The notes: a model not told the origin generated them from the sequence alone. Counted from the first letter of the stretch, positions 43,048-51,970 are shown. The stretch: DNA of 64,000 nucleotides from Clostridium_AT stratigraminis (GCF_045310675.1 NZ_JBJHZZ010000005.1:1-64000); one strand, 5' to 3'. Program-made: numbers and translations.

Positions 43048-44085
43048 ATGATATACGCTGGCATATTTGGAGCTACAGGTTATGCAGGGCAGCAGCTTGC
43101 ATGGATACTGCATAATCATCCAGAGATTAACATAAAATTTTTAAATTCGCATAATTATGCAAATTTTCAGACAAATCAAGTGTACGGTAACTTTAATGGA
43201 TTTATTGAAGAAAAATATGTAGATATGGATGAAGCTATAAGTAGTCTAGGTAATGTTGATGTAATATTTCTTTCACTACCTCATGGAAAAGCCTTTGAAA
43301 TTGCAGAAAAGGCATTAAGCCTTGGTGTAAAAGTTATAGATTTAGGAGCAGATTTTAGACTTAATGATAAGGAAAGCTATGAAACTTGGTATGGAGTAAA
43401 CCACTTAGCTCCTTCACTTTTACGTAGAGCTGTATATGGACTTTGCGAATTAAACAGAGAAAAAATCAAAGAGAGTAATTTAATAGCAAATCCAGGCTGC
43501 TATCCAACTGCAACGATACTAGCTTTAGCACCTCTTTTAAAACATGAATTAATAAAAACTGATTCTATAATTATAGATGCAAAATCTGGAGTTTCAGGCG
43601 CTGGAAGATCTGCAAATATTGCATCACTTTACCCTGAATGTAATGAATCCATAAAAGCTTATGGAGCACCTTTGCATAGACATACTCCGGAGATTGAACA
43701 GGAGTTAGGTAAAATAGCGGGAGAAAACCTTATGGTTTCTTTTACACCTCATTTAGTACCAATGAATAGAGGAATTTTATCCACTTGTTATGGTTTTTTA
43801 ACTAAGACTATAGATGAGGAAGAACTTCAAGAAACCTATAGAGAATTTTATAAAGATGAGTACTTTGTTAAAATATTAAAGACACTTCCTGAAACCAGGT
43901 GGGTGAGAGGCTCTAATTTGTGCCATATAGGCTTTAGAATAGATAAGAGAACAGGCAGAGTACTTGTAGTTTCTGCTATAGATAATTTGGTAAAGGGGGC
44001 AGCAGGACAAGCTGTTCAAAACATGAATCTATTATTTGGTTTTAAAGAAACAACTGCTCTGGAGTTTCTATCAATGGCATTATAA
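43048..44085 (+). CDS. argC: N-acetyl-gamma-glutamyl-phosphate reductase ArgC
   Basis: ArgC reduces N-acetylglutamyl phosphate to the semialdehyde. The 345-residue protein has the NADP-binding start AGIFGATGYAGQQL and the catalytic cysteine in IANPGCYPTATILAL. It also has the family motifs DAKSGVSGAGRS, RHTPEIEQEL and SFTPHLVPMNRGI. ATG at 43048 follows GAGGTGG. It is divergently transcribed from argB-argD, with about 320 bp of shared control region. A terminator follows at 44227-44257. Confidence 0.95.
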   Translation: MIYAGIFGATGYAGQQLAWILHNHPEINIKFLNSHNYANFQTNQVYGNFNGFIEEKYVDMDEAISSLGNVDVIFLSLPHGKAFEIAEKALSLGVKVIDLGADFRLNDKESYETWYGVNHLAPSLLRRAVYGLCELNREKIKESNLIANPGCYPTATILALAPLLKHELIKTDSIIIDAKSGVSGAGRSANIASLYPECNESIKAYGAPLHRHTPEIEQELGKIAGENLMVSFTPHLVPMNRGILSTCYGFLTKTIDEEELQETYREFYKDEYFVKILKTLPETRWVRGSNLCHIGFRIDKRTGRVLVVSAIDNLVKGAAGQAVQNMNLLFGFKETTALEFLSMAL

Positions 44086-44226
44086 AAAGATTATCTATAT
44101 CACTTTTAAATTTAATTATGAAGATATAATGTTAAAAAATATAATATAATTTAGAACTGTAATTCGTTAATTTACTATTGTATTTTTAACCATATGCTTG
44201 TATAATCATTCACAGAGAAAAAATTA

Positions 44227-44257
44227 AGCAATGCCACATGTGGTGGCTGCTTTTTTA
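44227..44257 (+). terminator. Terminator downstream of argC
   Basis: AGCA and GCCAC (44227-44237) pair with GTGGC and TGCT (44243-44251), with a two-base bulge, followed by TTTTTT. Confidence 0.75.
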
Positions 44258-44407
44258 TTTAACATATTATTAATATTCGATATACTGTTTTATGGTAAAC
44301 TTATGCTGAGTGAAAAGAGTGGAGATTCGCTATTTTTCTTCTTCATAAGTTTCCTTTACCTTATTCTTAATTTAGCAATGTATATACATATTAATAATAT
44401 AAATTAA
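44231..44407 (+). CDS. Possible small two-helix membrane protein
   Basis: An open frame of 58 codons starts at ATG 44231 and encodes two hydrophobic segments (AAFLFNILLIFDILFY and SLFFFFISFLYLILNLAMYI) around a short polar loop (KLMLSEKSGD). There is no good ribosome binding site and the start lies in the argC terminator hairpin. A shorter version from the ATG at 44303 would keep one helix. The composition looks like a real membrane peptide, but expression is doubtful. Confidence 0.3.
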   Translation: MPHVVAAFLFNILLIFDILFYGKLMLSEKSGDSLFFFFISFLYLILNLAMYIHINNIN

Positions 44408-44436
44408 TATAAATAAAAAGTACTGGGGGTAGATCG

Positions 44437-44943
44437 ATGGACAAAATGGTCTTTGTGGTTAGAAAGGCTGAATATGAGGATATTCCTCAATTAAAGGAAG
44501 TAGCAAGGGAAGCCTTTAGGCTATATGCTGAAGGAGCGGGTATTGCAGAAATAGTTGGGACACTTGAAGAAACCCATGAGGATTTGAAAAAAGAAATTGA
44601 TAATAAATTGGTTTTAGTCGCTGAAGCAGATGGACTAATAGTTGGCAGTGTTCGAGTTGAAATTAAAACTGATAAAACTGCGTATTTAAGCAGATTTGGC
44701 GTTTTAGGGACCTATCAGAGTCGTGGTATTGGTAAGCAATTAATTAAAGCTGTAGATATTGAAATGGAAAAGTTATGTGTTACCAATTTATATCTGAATA
44801 CTGCTTCTAGAATGTTTTCTCTTGTTAGATTCTATTATGGACTAGGATTTTATATTGAATCAACCACTAAGGATCAAGGCTATATTAGGGCTTTGTTATG
44901 TAAAGAATATGAATATGGTGTAACTAACAAATTAGTTATTTAG
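44437..44943 (+). CDS. GNAT-family N-acetyltransferase
   Basis: A 168-residue acetyltransferase with the acetyl-CoA binding motif LGTYQSRGIGKQLIKAV, preceded by the conserved strand AYLSRFGVL and followed by the typical motif B region FYYGLGFYIES. It starts at ATG 44437 after GGGGGTAG. Its acceptor is unknown. Its position next to argC raises the possibility of N-acetylglutamate synthase activity, which the arginine genes here would need, but many GNAT proteins act elsewhere. A terminator follows. Confidence 0.85.
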   Translation: MDKMVFVVRKAEYEDIPQLKEVAREAFRLYAEGAGIAEIVGTLEETHEDLKKEIDNKLVLVAEADGLIVGSVRVEIKTDKTAYLSRFGVLGTYQSRGIGKQLIKAVDIEMEKLCVTNLYLNTASRMFSLVRFYYGLGFYIESTTKDQGYIRALLCKEYEYGVTNKLVI

Positions 44944-44952
44944 TTTATAAAT

Positions 44953-44985
44953 AAGTGCCCTTTAATTGAGGGCGCTTTTATTTTT
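44953..44985 (+). terminator. Terminator of the GNAT gene
   Basis: AGTGCCCT (44954-44961) pairs with AGGGCGCT (44969-44976), followed by TTTATTTTT. Confidence 0.85.
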
Positions 44986-45065
44986 AACTTAATTTTGTTT
45001 CTTCTTTTCCTTTTTTAGCGAATATGGTAAAATAATAGCAGAAAAAAGGAAAAATGAGGTGCAAA

Positions 45066-46145
45066 ATGGTTCAAGACTTGTTTATAAATGCAATGATTTT
45101 AATTTCATTTATCAGCATTGCCACACAGATATTTAGAGAAGAAAGCTTGAGTAAAGATTCTTCCATAAAGGTAAAGGTTGTTACAGGAGTAATTTGTGGG
45201 CTTCTTTCCATTTTGCTTATGATTTATACCGTAGAAATAGATAAGTCAATTTTTGTAGACTTTCGAAATATTCCATTAATATTGATAGCAGTAAAGGGCA
45301 GTACAATTACAACCTTTATTGCTGCTGTAATGATAGGGCTTTTTCGATTCTTAAATTTTGGTATAAATACACCCTCTGCCATAGGGCTTTTATCTGCCTT
45401 ATTAATGGGCATCGGGCTTAGCATTATTGGTTCATCAAAAATTAATACTAAGAGAAAATGGATATTTTCAGTAACATATTCCCTTTTAGTAAGCAGTACA
45501 TTACTTATTATATTATTATTTAAGAGCAGTAATTTAATCAATTCACTTATTGTTTATTGTATAAGCACAATAATAATATCATTCTTGGTTTACTATTTTA
45601 ATGAATATTTTGAAAGCATGGCTACATTATATAGAAAATATAAAAAAGATTCCTTTAAGGACTTCTTAACTGGCTTAAATAATGTTAGAAGCTTTGATTC
45701 GATTTTTAATTCTTTGGCAGAAAATGCTGCCTTAAAGGGAGAAAAGTTATCACTTTTATACATAGATATAGATTTCTTTAAAAAGGTTAATGATACTTAT
45801 GGTCATTCAAATGGCGATGTTATTTTAAGAGAACTAGCTTTGATTCTTACAACGACCTGCAGAAGCTTTGACATAGTATCCCGAAATGGCGGTGAAGAGT
45901 TCTCAGTAATTTTACTGGATTGCCCATCTGACTATGCCGTTAAAATTGGTGAAAAAATACGAAAAAATGTTGAAGAAAACTTATTTACCTTATTAAGCGG
46001 GGAGAAAATAAAAATTACAATTTCAGTTGGAATTGCAACTTATCCTGATACAACAACTGACACTAATGTTTTGATTGAACAAGCAGATACAGCACTTTAT
46101 AATGCGAAAAAGACAGGCCGAAATAAGGTTCTTTTATTTAGCTAA
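45066..46145 (+). CDS. Membrane diguanylate cyclase with 5TM-type sensor
   Basis: This 359-residue protein has an N-terminal sensor of about six membrane helices (residues 1-180), resembling the 5TMR-LYT sensor. A GGDEF domain (about 195-359) with DFLTGLNNVRSF, active site RNGGEEFS and an intact I-site RSFD just before it follows. It should synthesise c-di-GMP with product inhibition. ATG at 45066 follows GAGGTG; the ATG at 45054 lies directly before that box. It is followed after 25 bases by a GGDEF-EAL gene, so the two likely form an operon. Confidence 0.9.
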   Translation: MVQDLFINAMILISFISIATQIFREESLSKDSSIKVKVVTGVICGLLSILLMIYTVEIDKSIFVDFRNIPLILIAVKGSTITTFIAAVMIGLFRFLNFGINTPSAIGLLSALLMGIGLSIIGSSKINTKRKWIFSVTYSLLVSSTLLIILLFKSSNLINSLIVYCISTIIISFLVYYFNEYFESMATLYRKYKKDSFKDFLTGLNNVRSFDSIFNSLAENAALKGEKLSLLYIDIDFFKKVNDTYGHSNGDVILRELALILTTTCRSFDIVSRNGGEEFSVILLDCPSDYAVKIGEKIRKNVEENLFTLLSGEKIKITISVGIATYPDTTTDTNVLIEQADTALYNAKKTGRNKVLLFS

Positions 46146-46170
46146 AATATATTAATTGGTGGGATATTTG

Positions 46171-47898
46171 ATGGAGAATTCTACTTTATTTGACCAAGTT
46201 ATAAGTTGTAAAAATAGCAGTACCTGTAAAACAAGAAATTTTTGTGTTAATTTAGTTAATAATGCGAAAACCATAATATGTGTATGGGGGATTGATGGAA
46301 CTCTAGTAAAGTTTAATAGCTATGCAGAAGAAATAACTGGCTATAAGGAAAAGGAAGTTATAGGCAATAAATGGAGGACTACAATTACTGATATTTGGAT
46401 GGAATCTAAGACCATTAAGGTTTTCCATAAGCTATTAAATAATGAACCTCTTTTTGACTCAGACTTGGAAAGTAAGTTTTTATGTAAAAAAGGAAGCTAT
46501 ATAGATATACTTTGGTCAAACCATCTAATGTATGATACCTATGGAAGTCCTGAATTTATAGTTGGTTTAGGCATGAATATAACTTTACAAAAAAGAGATG
46601 AATTAACGGGACTTCAAAGTCGTAATTCATTAAGTAATAAAGCTTCAATTGAGATTTTAAATTTAAAACGAAATGGGAAAAAACTTGCATTATTATATAT
46701 TGATTTAGATAATTTTAAAAACATAAACGATACATTAGGGCATTCTGCTGGAAACAAGTTTCTTAAAGCAATAGCTGCAAGGCTTAAATTCATAATGAAG
46801 GATTCAAAGGACCTTGCTCGAATTGGAGAAGACGAATTTGCAATTATTTATACCTATAATGGAGATATAGAAGAAGTTAAGGCTTTTACAGAAAAAATAA
46901 TGAGCGTTATTAGTCATCCTATCTTAATAGCAGCAAAAGAACTTTATATAACCGCCAGTATTGGAATAGCTATATATAATGAACATGGAAATAATTTTGA
47001 CGATTTTATAGAAAATGCTGATACAGCTACCTATTATGCTAAAGAACTAGGTAAAAACAGATACTGCTTTTTTACAAAGGAATTGAGTGAAAGAACTAAA
47101 GAAAGAGTTGAGATGGAAGCAGGACTAAGGAATGCTATAGAAAATAATGCTTTTGAAATTTATTATCAGCCTAAGATAGATTTAAAAACTAATGAAGTAG
47201 ATAGCATTGAAGCTCTAATACGTTGGATTCATCCGGAAAAGGGTATGATATATCCGGACAAATTTATTAATATTGCAGAAGCTTCAGGACTTATTATACC
47301 AATTGGGAATAAAGTACTATATGAAGCCTGCAGACAAAATAAAGAATGGCAGAGCATGGGGTATCCTCCATTAAGAGTAGCAGTAAATCTTTCCGCTAAG
47401 CAATTTGAACAGGAAGACTTATTAGAGACAATTAAGGCAGTACTGGAAGATACTAAGCTGGATCCTACCTATTTAGAAATTGAAATTACAGAAAGCATAA
47501 TAATGAAGGACCTTGATTTTTCAATTTATGTTTTAAATAAAATTAGAGAAATGAATATACATGTTTCATTAGATGATTTTGGAACCGGCTATTCTTCTTT
47601 AAATTATCTAAAAAAGTTGCCTATAGATGCATTAAAAATAGACAAGTCATTTGTGGGTAATATTAATATTGACGCAAAGGATGAAATAATAACCAAGGCA
47701 GTTATCGAGCTTGCCCATAATATGGGCCTTGAAGTGGTTGCAGAAGGGGTAGAAAGTGTTAATCAGTTAAGCTTTCTTAAGCATCATGAATGTGATAAGG
47801 TACAGGGCTTTCTATACAGTAAACCCTTATCTTCTAAAGATTTTGAAAAGAAATTAAGAAAGCTAGCAAAGGTATATGCAGTAGGGGGACACTTTTAG
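46171..47898 (+). CDS. PAS-GGDEF-EAL c-di-GMP signalling protein
   Basis: A 575-residue soluble protein. The N-terminus has a cysteine cluster (SCKNSSTCKTRNFC), followed by a PAS domain (about 35-145). The GGDEF domain (about 150-310) has a variant site IGEDEF, so cyclase activity may be weak. The EAL domain (about 320-570) keeps IEALIRW, ITESIIMKD and DDFGTGYSSL with KIDKSFV, so phosphodiesterase activity is likely. ATG at 46171 is well spaced after GGTGGG. It follows the membrane GGDEF gene, giving a synthesis/degradation pair. The cysteines might bind a metal or cluster for sensing (inference). Confidence 0.9.
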   Translation: MENSTLFDQVISCKNSSTCKTRNFCVNLVNNAKTIICVWGIDGTLVKFNSYAEEITGYKEKEVIGNKWRTTITDIWMESKTIKVFHKLLNNEPLFDSDLESKFLCKKGSYIDILWSNHLMYDTYGSPEFIVGLGMNITLQKRDELTGLQSRNSLSNKASIEILNLKRNGKKLALLYIDLDNFKNINDTLGHSAGNKFLKAIAARLKFIMKDSKDLARIGEDEFAIIYTYNGDIEEVKAFTEKIMSVISHPILIAAKELYITASIGIAIYNEHGNNFDDFIENADTATYYAKELGKNRYCFFTKELSERTKERVEMEAGLRNAIENNAFEIYYQPKIDLKTNEVDSIEALIRWIHPEKGMIYPDKFINIAEASGLIIPIGNKVLYEACRQNKEWQSMGYPPLRVAVNLSAKQFEQEDLLETIKAVLEDTKLDPTYLEIEITESIIMKDLDFSIYVLNKIREMNIHVSLDDFGTGYSSLNYLKKLPIDALKIDKSFVGNINIDAKDEIITKAVIELAHNMGLEVVAEGVESVNQLSFLKHHECDKVQGFLYSKPLSSKDFEKKLRKLAKVYAVGGHF

Positions 47899-47904
47899 GG
47901 CCTA

Positions 47905-48012
47905 ATAAGTGTGGCACTAGAAACGCCCCTCTGCCATATGGAAAAGCCTTACAAATACAGGAAAAGAGGGACGATATTTATGCTAAGTTATAGCAGGAAA
48001 ATCGTCCCTTGA
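47905..48012. repeat. GAAACGCCCCT repeat and terminator hairpin
   Basis: GTGGCA (47911-47916) and TGCCAT (47932-47937) flank the core AGAAACGCCCCT. Next comes a stronger hairpin: GGGACGAT (47968-47975) with ATCGTCCC (48001-48008) and an inner TGCTA/TAGCA stem, followed by TTGATTTTG. It lies between convergent genes and probably ends both transcripts. Confidence 0.65.
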
Positions 48013-48017
48013 TTTTG

Positions 48018-49556
48018 TTATCCGTTAATTATCTTATTTAGCTCCTTAGATAAGGCATCCTTATCCATGTAATCTATATCGTCAATGGAATCCAAAAGCG
48101 TAAGTATTCTATCTTTAATACTTGAAGGTGAAGCAATAATTTCCTTGTTTTTAACAAGACCTTCTTCAAGATAATATTTATCGCCAAGCCCCATTATTCT
48201 TGTCTTAATTCCCTTTGATTTTAATAACTCCATAAAACTTACCTGGGCTTCTCTGTCTCCATGAACAAGCAGAATTTCCTTAGGCTTATTTTTAAAGCCT
48301 TGTGCCCACTCTAAAAGTCCATTTCTATCAGCGTGACCAGATAAGCCATGAAGCACATGAATTTGTGCATTAACTGCAACTTCTTCACCAAATAATTTTA
48401 CTGTTTTAGCACCATCAAGAATTGTCCTTCCAAGTGTCCCAACAGCCTGATACCCTACGAATACTATAGAACATTCCTTTCTCCATAAGTTATGCTTCAA
48501 GTGGTGCTTTATACGTCCGGCTTCACACATACCGCTTGCAGAAATAACTATAGCACCGCTTTGAATTTTATTAATGGCGGCGGATTCATCAGGAGACTTT
48601 GTAAAGGTTAATCCATCAAAGTCTAATGGATCAATACCTTCTCTAACAATTTTACTAGCCTCCTCATCATAATAGTCACTATACTTTTTAAAGATTTTTG
48701 TAGATTCAGATGCTAAAGGACTATCCACATATACAGTTAAATTTTTCAAAAGCTTTCTTTCAATGTATCTATTTAATGCATAAATAACTTCTTGAGCTCT
48801 TCCAACTGCAAAGGAAGGTATAATAACATTTCCGCCTCTTTTAAAAGTATCATTTATTATCTGTACAAGCTGCTCGAACTCAGAATTAATATTATCATGA
48901 AGCCTGTCTCCATAAGTAGTTTCCATAATGATATAATCCGCTTCTTCAATTAGGGTAGGATCTTTTATAATAGGAATATTCTTATTTCCTATATCACCAC
49001 TGTAAACTAATTTTACTTCATCTTTATTATCTTCTTTAATTCTAATTTCAATCATTGCAGATCCCAGCAAATGTCCGGCATCTCTAAAACGAATCTTAAA
49101 ACCATCAAATACCTCTATCCACTCATCATAAGAATGGCCGTAGAATAAATACATGGATAGTTCAGCTAATTTAGCGGTATATAAAGGCTCAAGAGGTTTT
49201 AGTCCTTGTCTCATTCTCTTTCTGTTTTTCCATTCGATTTCCATTTCTTGAATGTGCCCTGAATCAGGAAGCATAACGCTGCAAAGATCTTTTGTAACCT
49301 CAGTACATAAAATCTGACCTTTAAACCCCTGCTTATATAAAAGTGGAATTCTGCCGCTGTGATCAATATGAGCATGAGACAAGATAACATAATCTATGTC
49401 TTTGGGATTAAAGTTAAAGAATTCATTTCCGCCCCTATCCTTCTCATCTTTACCTTGATACATACCGCAGTCTAATAGTATTTTCTTATCCATTACATTT
49501 AAAATATGACAAGAACCTGTAACACAGCCAGCTGCACCATAAAATTCTAAATTCAT
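48018..49556 (-). CDS. MBL-fold beta-CASP ribonuclease/exonuclease
   Basis: A 512-residue protein of the metallo-beta-lactamase RNA-processing class. The MBL part has GAAGCVTGSCHIL, the zinc motif SHAHIDHSGR and DAGHLLGSAMIEI with SGDIGN. The beta-CASP part has IIPSFAVGRAQEVIYAL, ISASGMCEAGRIKHHL and a C-terminal HVLHGLSGHADR. It resembles archaeal/bacterial CPSF-like nucleases (YSH1 type) and should cleave RNA. ATG at 49556 follows GGGAGGG of a repeat cassette. Monocistronic; the RNA targets are unknown. Confidence 0.9.
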   Translation of the reverse strand: MNLEFYGAAGCVTGSCHILNVMDKKILLDCGMYQGKDEKDRGGNEFFNFNPKDIDYVILSHAHIDHSGRIPLLYKQGFKGQILCTEVTKDLCSVMLPDSGHIQEMEIEWKNRKRMRQGLKPLEPLYTAKLAELSMYLFYGHSYDEWIEVFDGFKIRFRDAGHLLGSAMIEIRIKEDNKDEVKLVYSGDIGNKNIPIIKDPTLIEEADYIIMETTYGDRLHDNINSEFEQLVQIINDTFKRGGNVIIPSFAVGRAQEVIYALNRYIERKLLKNLTVYVDSPLASESTKIFKKYSDYYDEEASKIVREGIDPLDFDGLTFTKSPDESAAINKIQSGAIVISASGMCEAGRIKHHLKHNLWRKECSIVFVGYQAVGTLGRTILDGAKTVKLFGEEVAVNAQIHVLHGLSGHADRNGLLEWAQGFKNKPKEILLVHGDREAQVSFMELLKSKGIKTRIMGLGDKYYLEEGLVKNKEIIASPSSIKDRILTLLDSIDDIDYMDKDALSKELNKIING

Positions 49557-49670
49557 AATATCCCTCCCGTATTTCTTATTCTGACTAAGGTAATCTTAAG
49601 GAGTCCATTTCTATGAACTAGATTACCCTCAAACTTTTGCCCAAACAATGTTAATTGTTTGCCCCCTGTT
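49557..49670 (-). repeat. Hairpin/Shine-Dalgarno cassette upstream of the beta-CASP nuclease gene
   Basis: Read on the minus strand: AGGGGG, the stem CAAACAAT/ATTGTTTG (49642-49661) and a branched hairpin. The outer arms of that hairpin, GGTAATCT and AGATTACC (49589-49627), enclose an inner AGTTCAT/ATGGACT. Then come AGAATAAGAAATACGGG and the ribosome binding site GGGAGGG. The branched hairpin has the same plan as the one before hypB: outer stem, inner stem, four-base loop and a one-sided 3' bulge. Its bases differ, so it is a covarying structure. Confidence 0.8.
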
Positions 49671-49914
49671 GGATTGAATAAATAATAATTGAAATAGGTT
49701 TATAATAGTATATTATTTTATCAGAATTTTTTCAATAGTGAATAGAGTTTGAAATGTTAACAATTAATAATTTTTTCTATGGGGCAAAATAGCAAAAGAA
49801 ATAAAGTTTCCTACTACTTAACCTGTTTAAATAGTATTTATTTTACAAGTTATATATGGTAATATGTTAAATATAAGCCTAAATTATTACAAAAAATTCA
49901 TTAATTTTACATAA
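49671..49914. other. Divergent intergenic region, no gene seen
   Basis: This AT-rich stretch lies between the nuclease gene's repeat cassette and the c-di-GMP riboswitch. It must hold the promoters of both divergent units. No ORF or clear promoter was picked out. Confidence 0.35.
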
Positions 49915-49919
49915 AGTCC

Positions 49920-50014
49920 ATAGATAATAGCAAATTTATCGAAAGGTAAAGACGCAAAGCTGCGGGTCTAAGGAATATTCTATGACAGCCGGGTTTCCTA
50001 AGTAGGATTTTTTT
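49920..50014 (+). ncRNA. c-di-GMP-I (GEMM) riboswitch with short terminator
   Basis: The core matches GEMM-I: GCAAATTTATCGAAAGGTAA with a GAAA loop, AGACGCAAAGC, GGGTCTAAGG and CAGCCGGGTTTCC, in order. It is followed by TCCTA-AG-TAGGA and seven T residues (49996-50014), a compact terminator that could compete with the 3' end of the aptamer. It lies about 170 bases before the TPR protein gene. Two c-di-GMP enzymes are encoded 2-4 kb away. Confidence 0.88.
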
Positions 50015-50183
50015 CATGCCTTCCTTAACCACATCTATGCTCATTTATGGGTTCAACATCTAATTAAACACATTAGTTTCTAAATAGTGTGATTTACAGT
50101 TTAGTTATTGGGCAAGTATTATACTTTTTAGGTTTAAACATTCAAATTGACACATATTATTTAGAAAAGGGGATGTTATTTAA

Positions 50184-51320
50184 ATGAGTATGGAGCAGGA
50201 ACACGACGATGATGATACTAAGATTTTCATGGAAGAGCAGAAGGCATCAATAGAGTTTTCTGATGGTGCTAATGAGGCCCCTACGGATACTTTTTGGGGA
50301 TGTAAGAACTGTGGAAGCTTGGATATTGAGGAGGGGTACAACCTGAAGTTATGTAAGGAATGTAGGGACAAGCTTTCTAGAAGACCTATTCCAAAACAGA
50401 TAAAGCTAGTTTCACTACTTATTATTTTAGTTATACTTTTTTCTCTATGGAAGTTTCCAAAAAGTATTAGCTCAGGAGTTGAGTATGAAAAAGGGCTTCA
50501 AGCTGAAAAAGCCTCAAAATATGTAACAGCAATTTATCATTATGAAAATGCATTAAAGGAGCATCCAGAATCCGATAAGGCATTAGTAAGGCTGTATGTA
50601 TCATATTATGAAGATGAAAGAATAGGAGATGCATATAAGGTATTTGACGAGATTGCAGGTACATCGCCTTCTGAAAAGAAAATGAAAAAAGAATTGGTTG
50701 ATGAGGTTAATACAACAACAAATAAACTTGATACATATTATAGCCCAAGTAATGAATTATACGATAAAATAAAAAACCTGCAGAATTCCAAGACTGAGGA
50801 TATTGTGAATATTGTGAAGCCTATTGTGGATAAAAATCCTAAAGAGGTATATGGAGCATATTATCTTGCAAATTTATATTTTGATATGAAAAATTTTAAT
50901 GAAGCAAATCAAGTTTTGTCTAGGGTAATTAGTAATTATCCTGATTTTTATGCAGGATATCTTCTTCAAGCTGCTACCTATAGAGAACTAGGTAAGTATG
51001 ATGAAGGTGTGGCCTATTGTAATAAGGTTCTAAAGCATAATACTGAAGATGTAGGAGCTTTTATAACCTTATCGAAGATTGAGCTTAAACGCAGGAACAA
51101 TGCTAAAGGCCTTGAATATGCAAAAACAGCATATAATATAGATAGTCAAGATACCTCTGTAATCGCAAATCTTGCATTAGCTTATCATTATAATAATTTA
51201 ATCACTGAAAGAGATAAATACTACAAAATTTATCAGAACTCAAATGCTACAGATAAATATACTGATAACCTGCTGAAATCAATTTTTGATGGTACTTTGC
51301 AGTGGCAAAAGCAAATTTAG
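50184..51320 (+). CDS. Membrane-anchored TPR protein with a zinc-ribbon-like N-terminus
   Basis: This 378-residue protein has an acidic N-terminus and a CxxC...CxxC motif (GCKNCG and LCKECR, about residues 36-60). One membrane helix follows (about 74-91), then tetratricopeptide repeats (about 97-370; for example KYVTAIYHYENALKEHPES and KYDEGVAYCNKVLKHNTED). TPR domains bind partner proteins, here outside the membrane if the N-terminus is cytoplasmic. The c-di-GMP riboswitch in its leader and the protease gene 21 bases downstream suggest a c-di-GMP-controlled pair. The exact role is unknown. Confidence 0.8.
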   Translation: MSMEQEHDDDDTKIFMEEQKASIEFSDGANEAPTDTFWGCKNCGSLDIEEGYNLKLCKECRDKLSRRPIPKQIKLVSLLIILVILFSLWKFPKSISSGVEYEKGLQAEKASKYVTAIYHYENALKEHPESDKALVRLYVSYYEDERIGDAYKVFDEIAGTSPSEKKMKKELVDEVNTTTNKLDTYYSPSNELYDKIKNLQNSKTEDIVNIVKPIVDKNPKEVYGAYYLANLYFDMKNFNEANQVLSRVISNYPDFYAGYLLQAATYRELGKYDEGVAYCNKVLKHNTEDVGAFITLSKIELKRRNNAKGLEYAKTAYNIDSQDTSVIANLALAYHYNNLITERDKYYKIYQNSNATDKYTDNLLKSIFDGTLQWQKQI

Positions 51321-51340
51321 GATAAAAGGAGAATTAAACA

Positions 51341-51883
51341 ATGCTTATACCTGGATTTATAATAACAATTTTAACTTTTCCTGGGGTTATCGTTCATGAA
51401 ATTGCTCACCAGCTATTTTGCAGATTATGCAGGGTTGCTGTTCTTGATGTATGTTATGTTAGGGTAGGGAATCCAGCAGGATATGTGATACATGAGAGAC
51501 CAAAAAGTTCAGTTCAGCAAATCATGATAGGAATTGGACCCTTTCTTATAAATACAATTTTGGGAGCTTTAATTGCACTTCCGGCAGCAATACCAATATT
51601 ATATTTTGGGGATAAATTTACAGGTACCAATATTTTAGACTTTTTTCTTATTTGGCTTGGGGTTTCCATAGCAATGCATTCCTTTCCAAGCACAGGAGAT
51701 GCACAAAGTCTTTGGAAAACGGTTAAAGACAAGGAAACTCCTATACTTACAAAGATTTTAGGTACACCGATTGTATTTCTAATCTATATTGGTGCCATGG
51801 GATCAGTTGTATGGCTTGATTTATTCTACGGAATTGCAGTAGCAACTTTTATTCCTAACTTAATTATTCGTATAATAGCCTAA
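51341..51883 (+). CDS. Site-2-type membrane metalloprotease (M50-like)
   Basis: A 180-residue protein with about four membrane helices. The zinc motif HEIAH lies at residues 20-24 inside the first helix, and a second conserved element STGDAQSLW near residue 120 may give the third ligand. Cysteines lie in LFCRLCRVAVLDVCYV. This matches small M50-like intramembrane proteases. It is probably co-transcribed with the TPR protein under the c-di-GMP riboswitch. Its substrate is unknown. ATG at 51341 follows AAAGGAGAA. Confidence 0.82.
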   Translation: MLIPGFIITILTFPGVIVHEIAHQLFCRLCRVAVLDVCYVRVGNPAGYVIHERPKSSVQQIMIGIGPFLINTILGALIALPAAIPILYFGDKFTGTNILDFFLIWLGVSIAMHSFPSTGDAQSLWKTVKDKETPILTKILGTPIVFLIYIGAMGSVVWLDLFYGIAVATFIPNLIIRIIA

Positions 51884-51937
51884 CAGTATAGTTGCAGATA
51901 GCACAATTAGGTTTCCTAATGAATATATAAAACATAA

Positions 51938-51970
51938 AAGAAAAAGGGGTACAGAATACCCCTTTTTCTT
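51938..51970. terminator. Bidirectional terminator
   Basis: AAGAAAAAGGGGTA (51938-51951) pairs perfectly with TACCCCTTTTTCTT (51957-51970). It separates the protease gene from the convergent DUF2922 gene. Confidence 0.9.
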
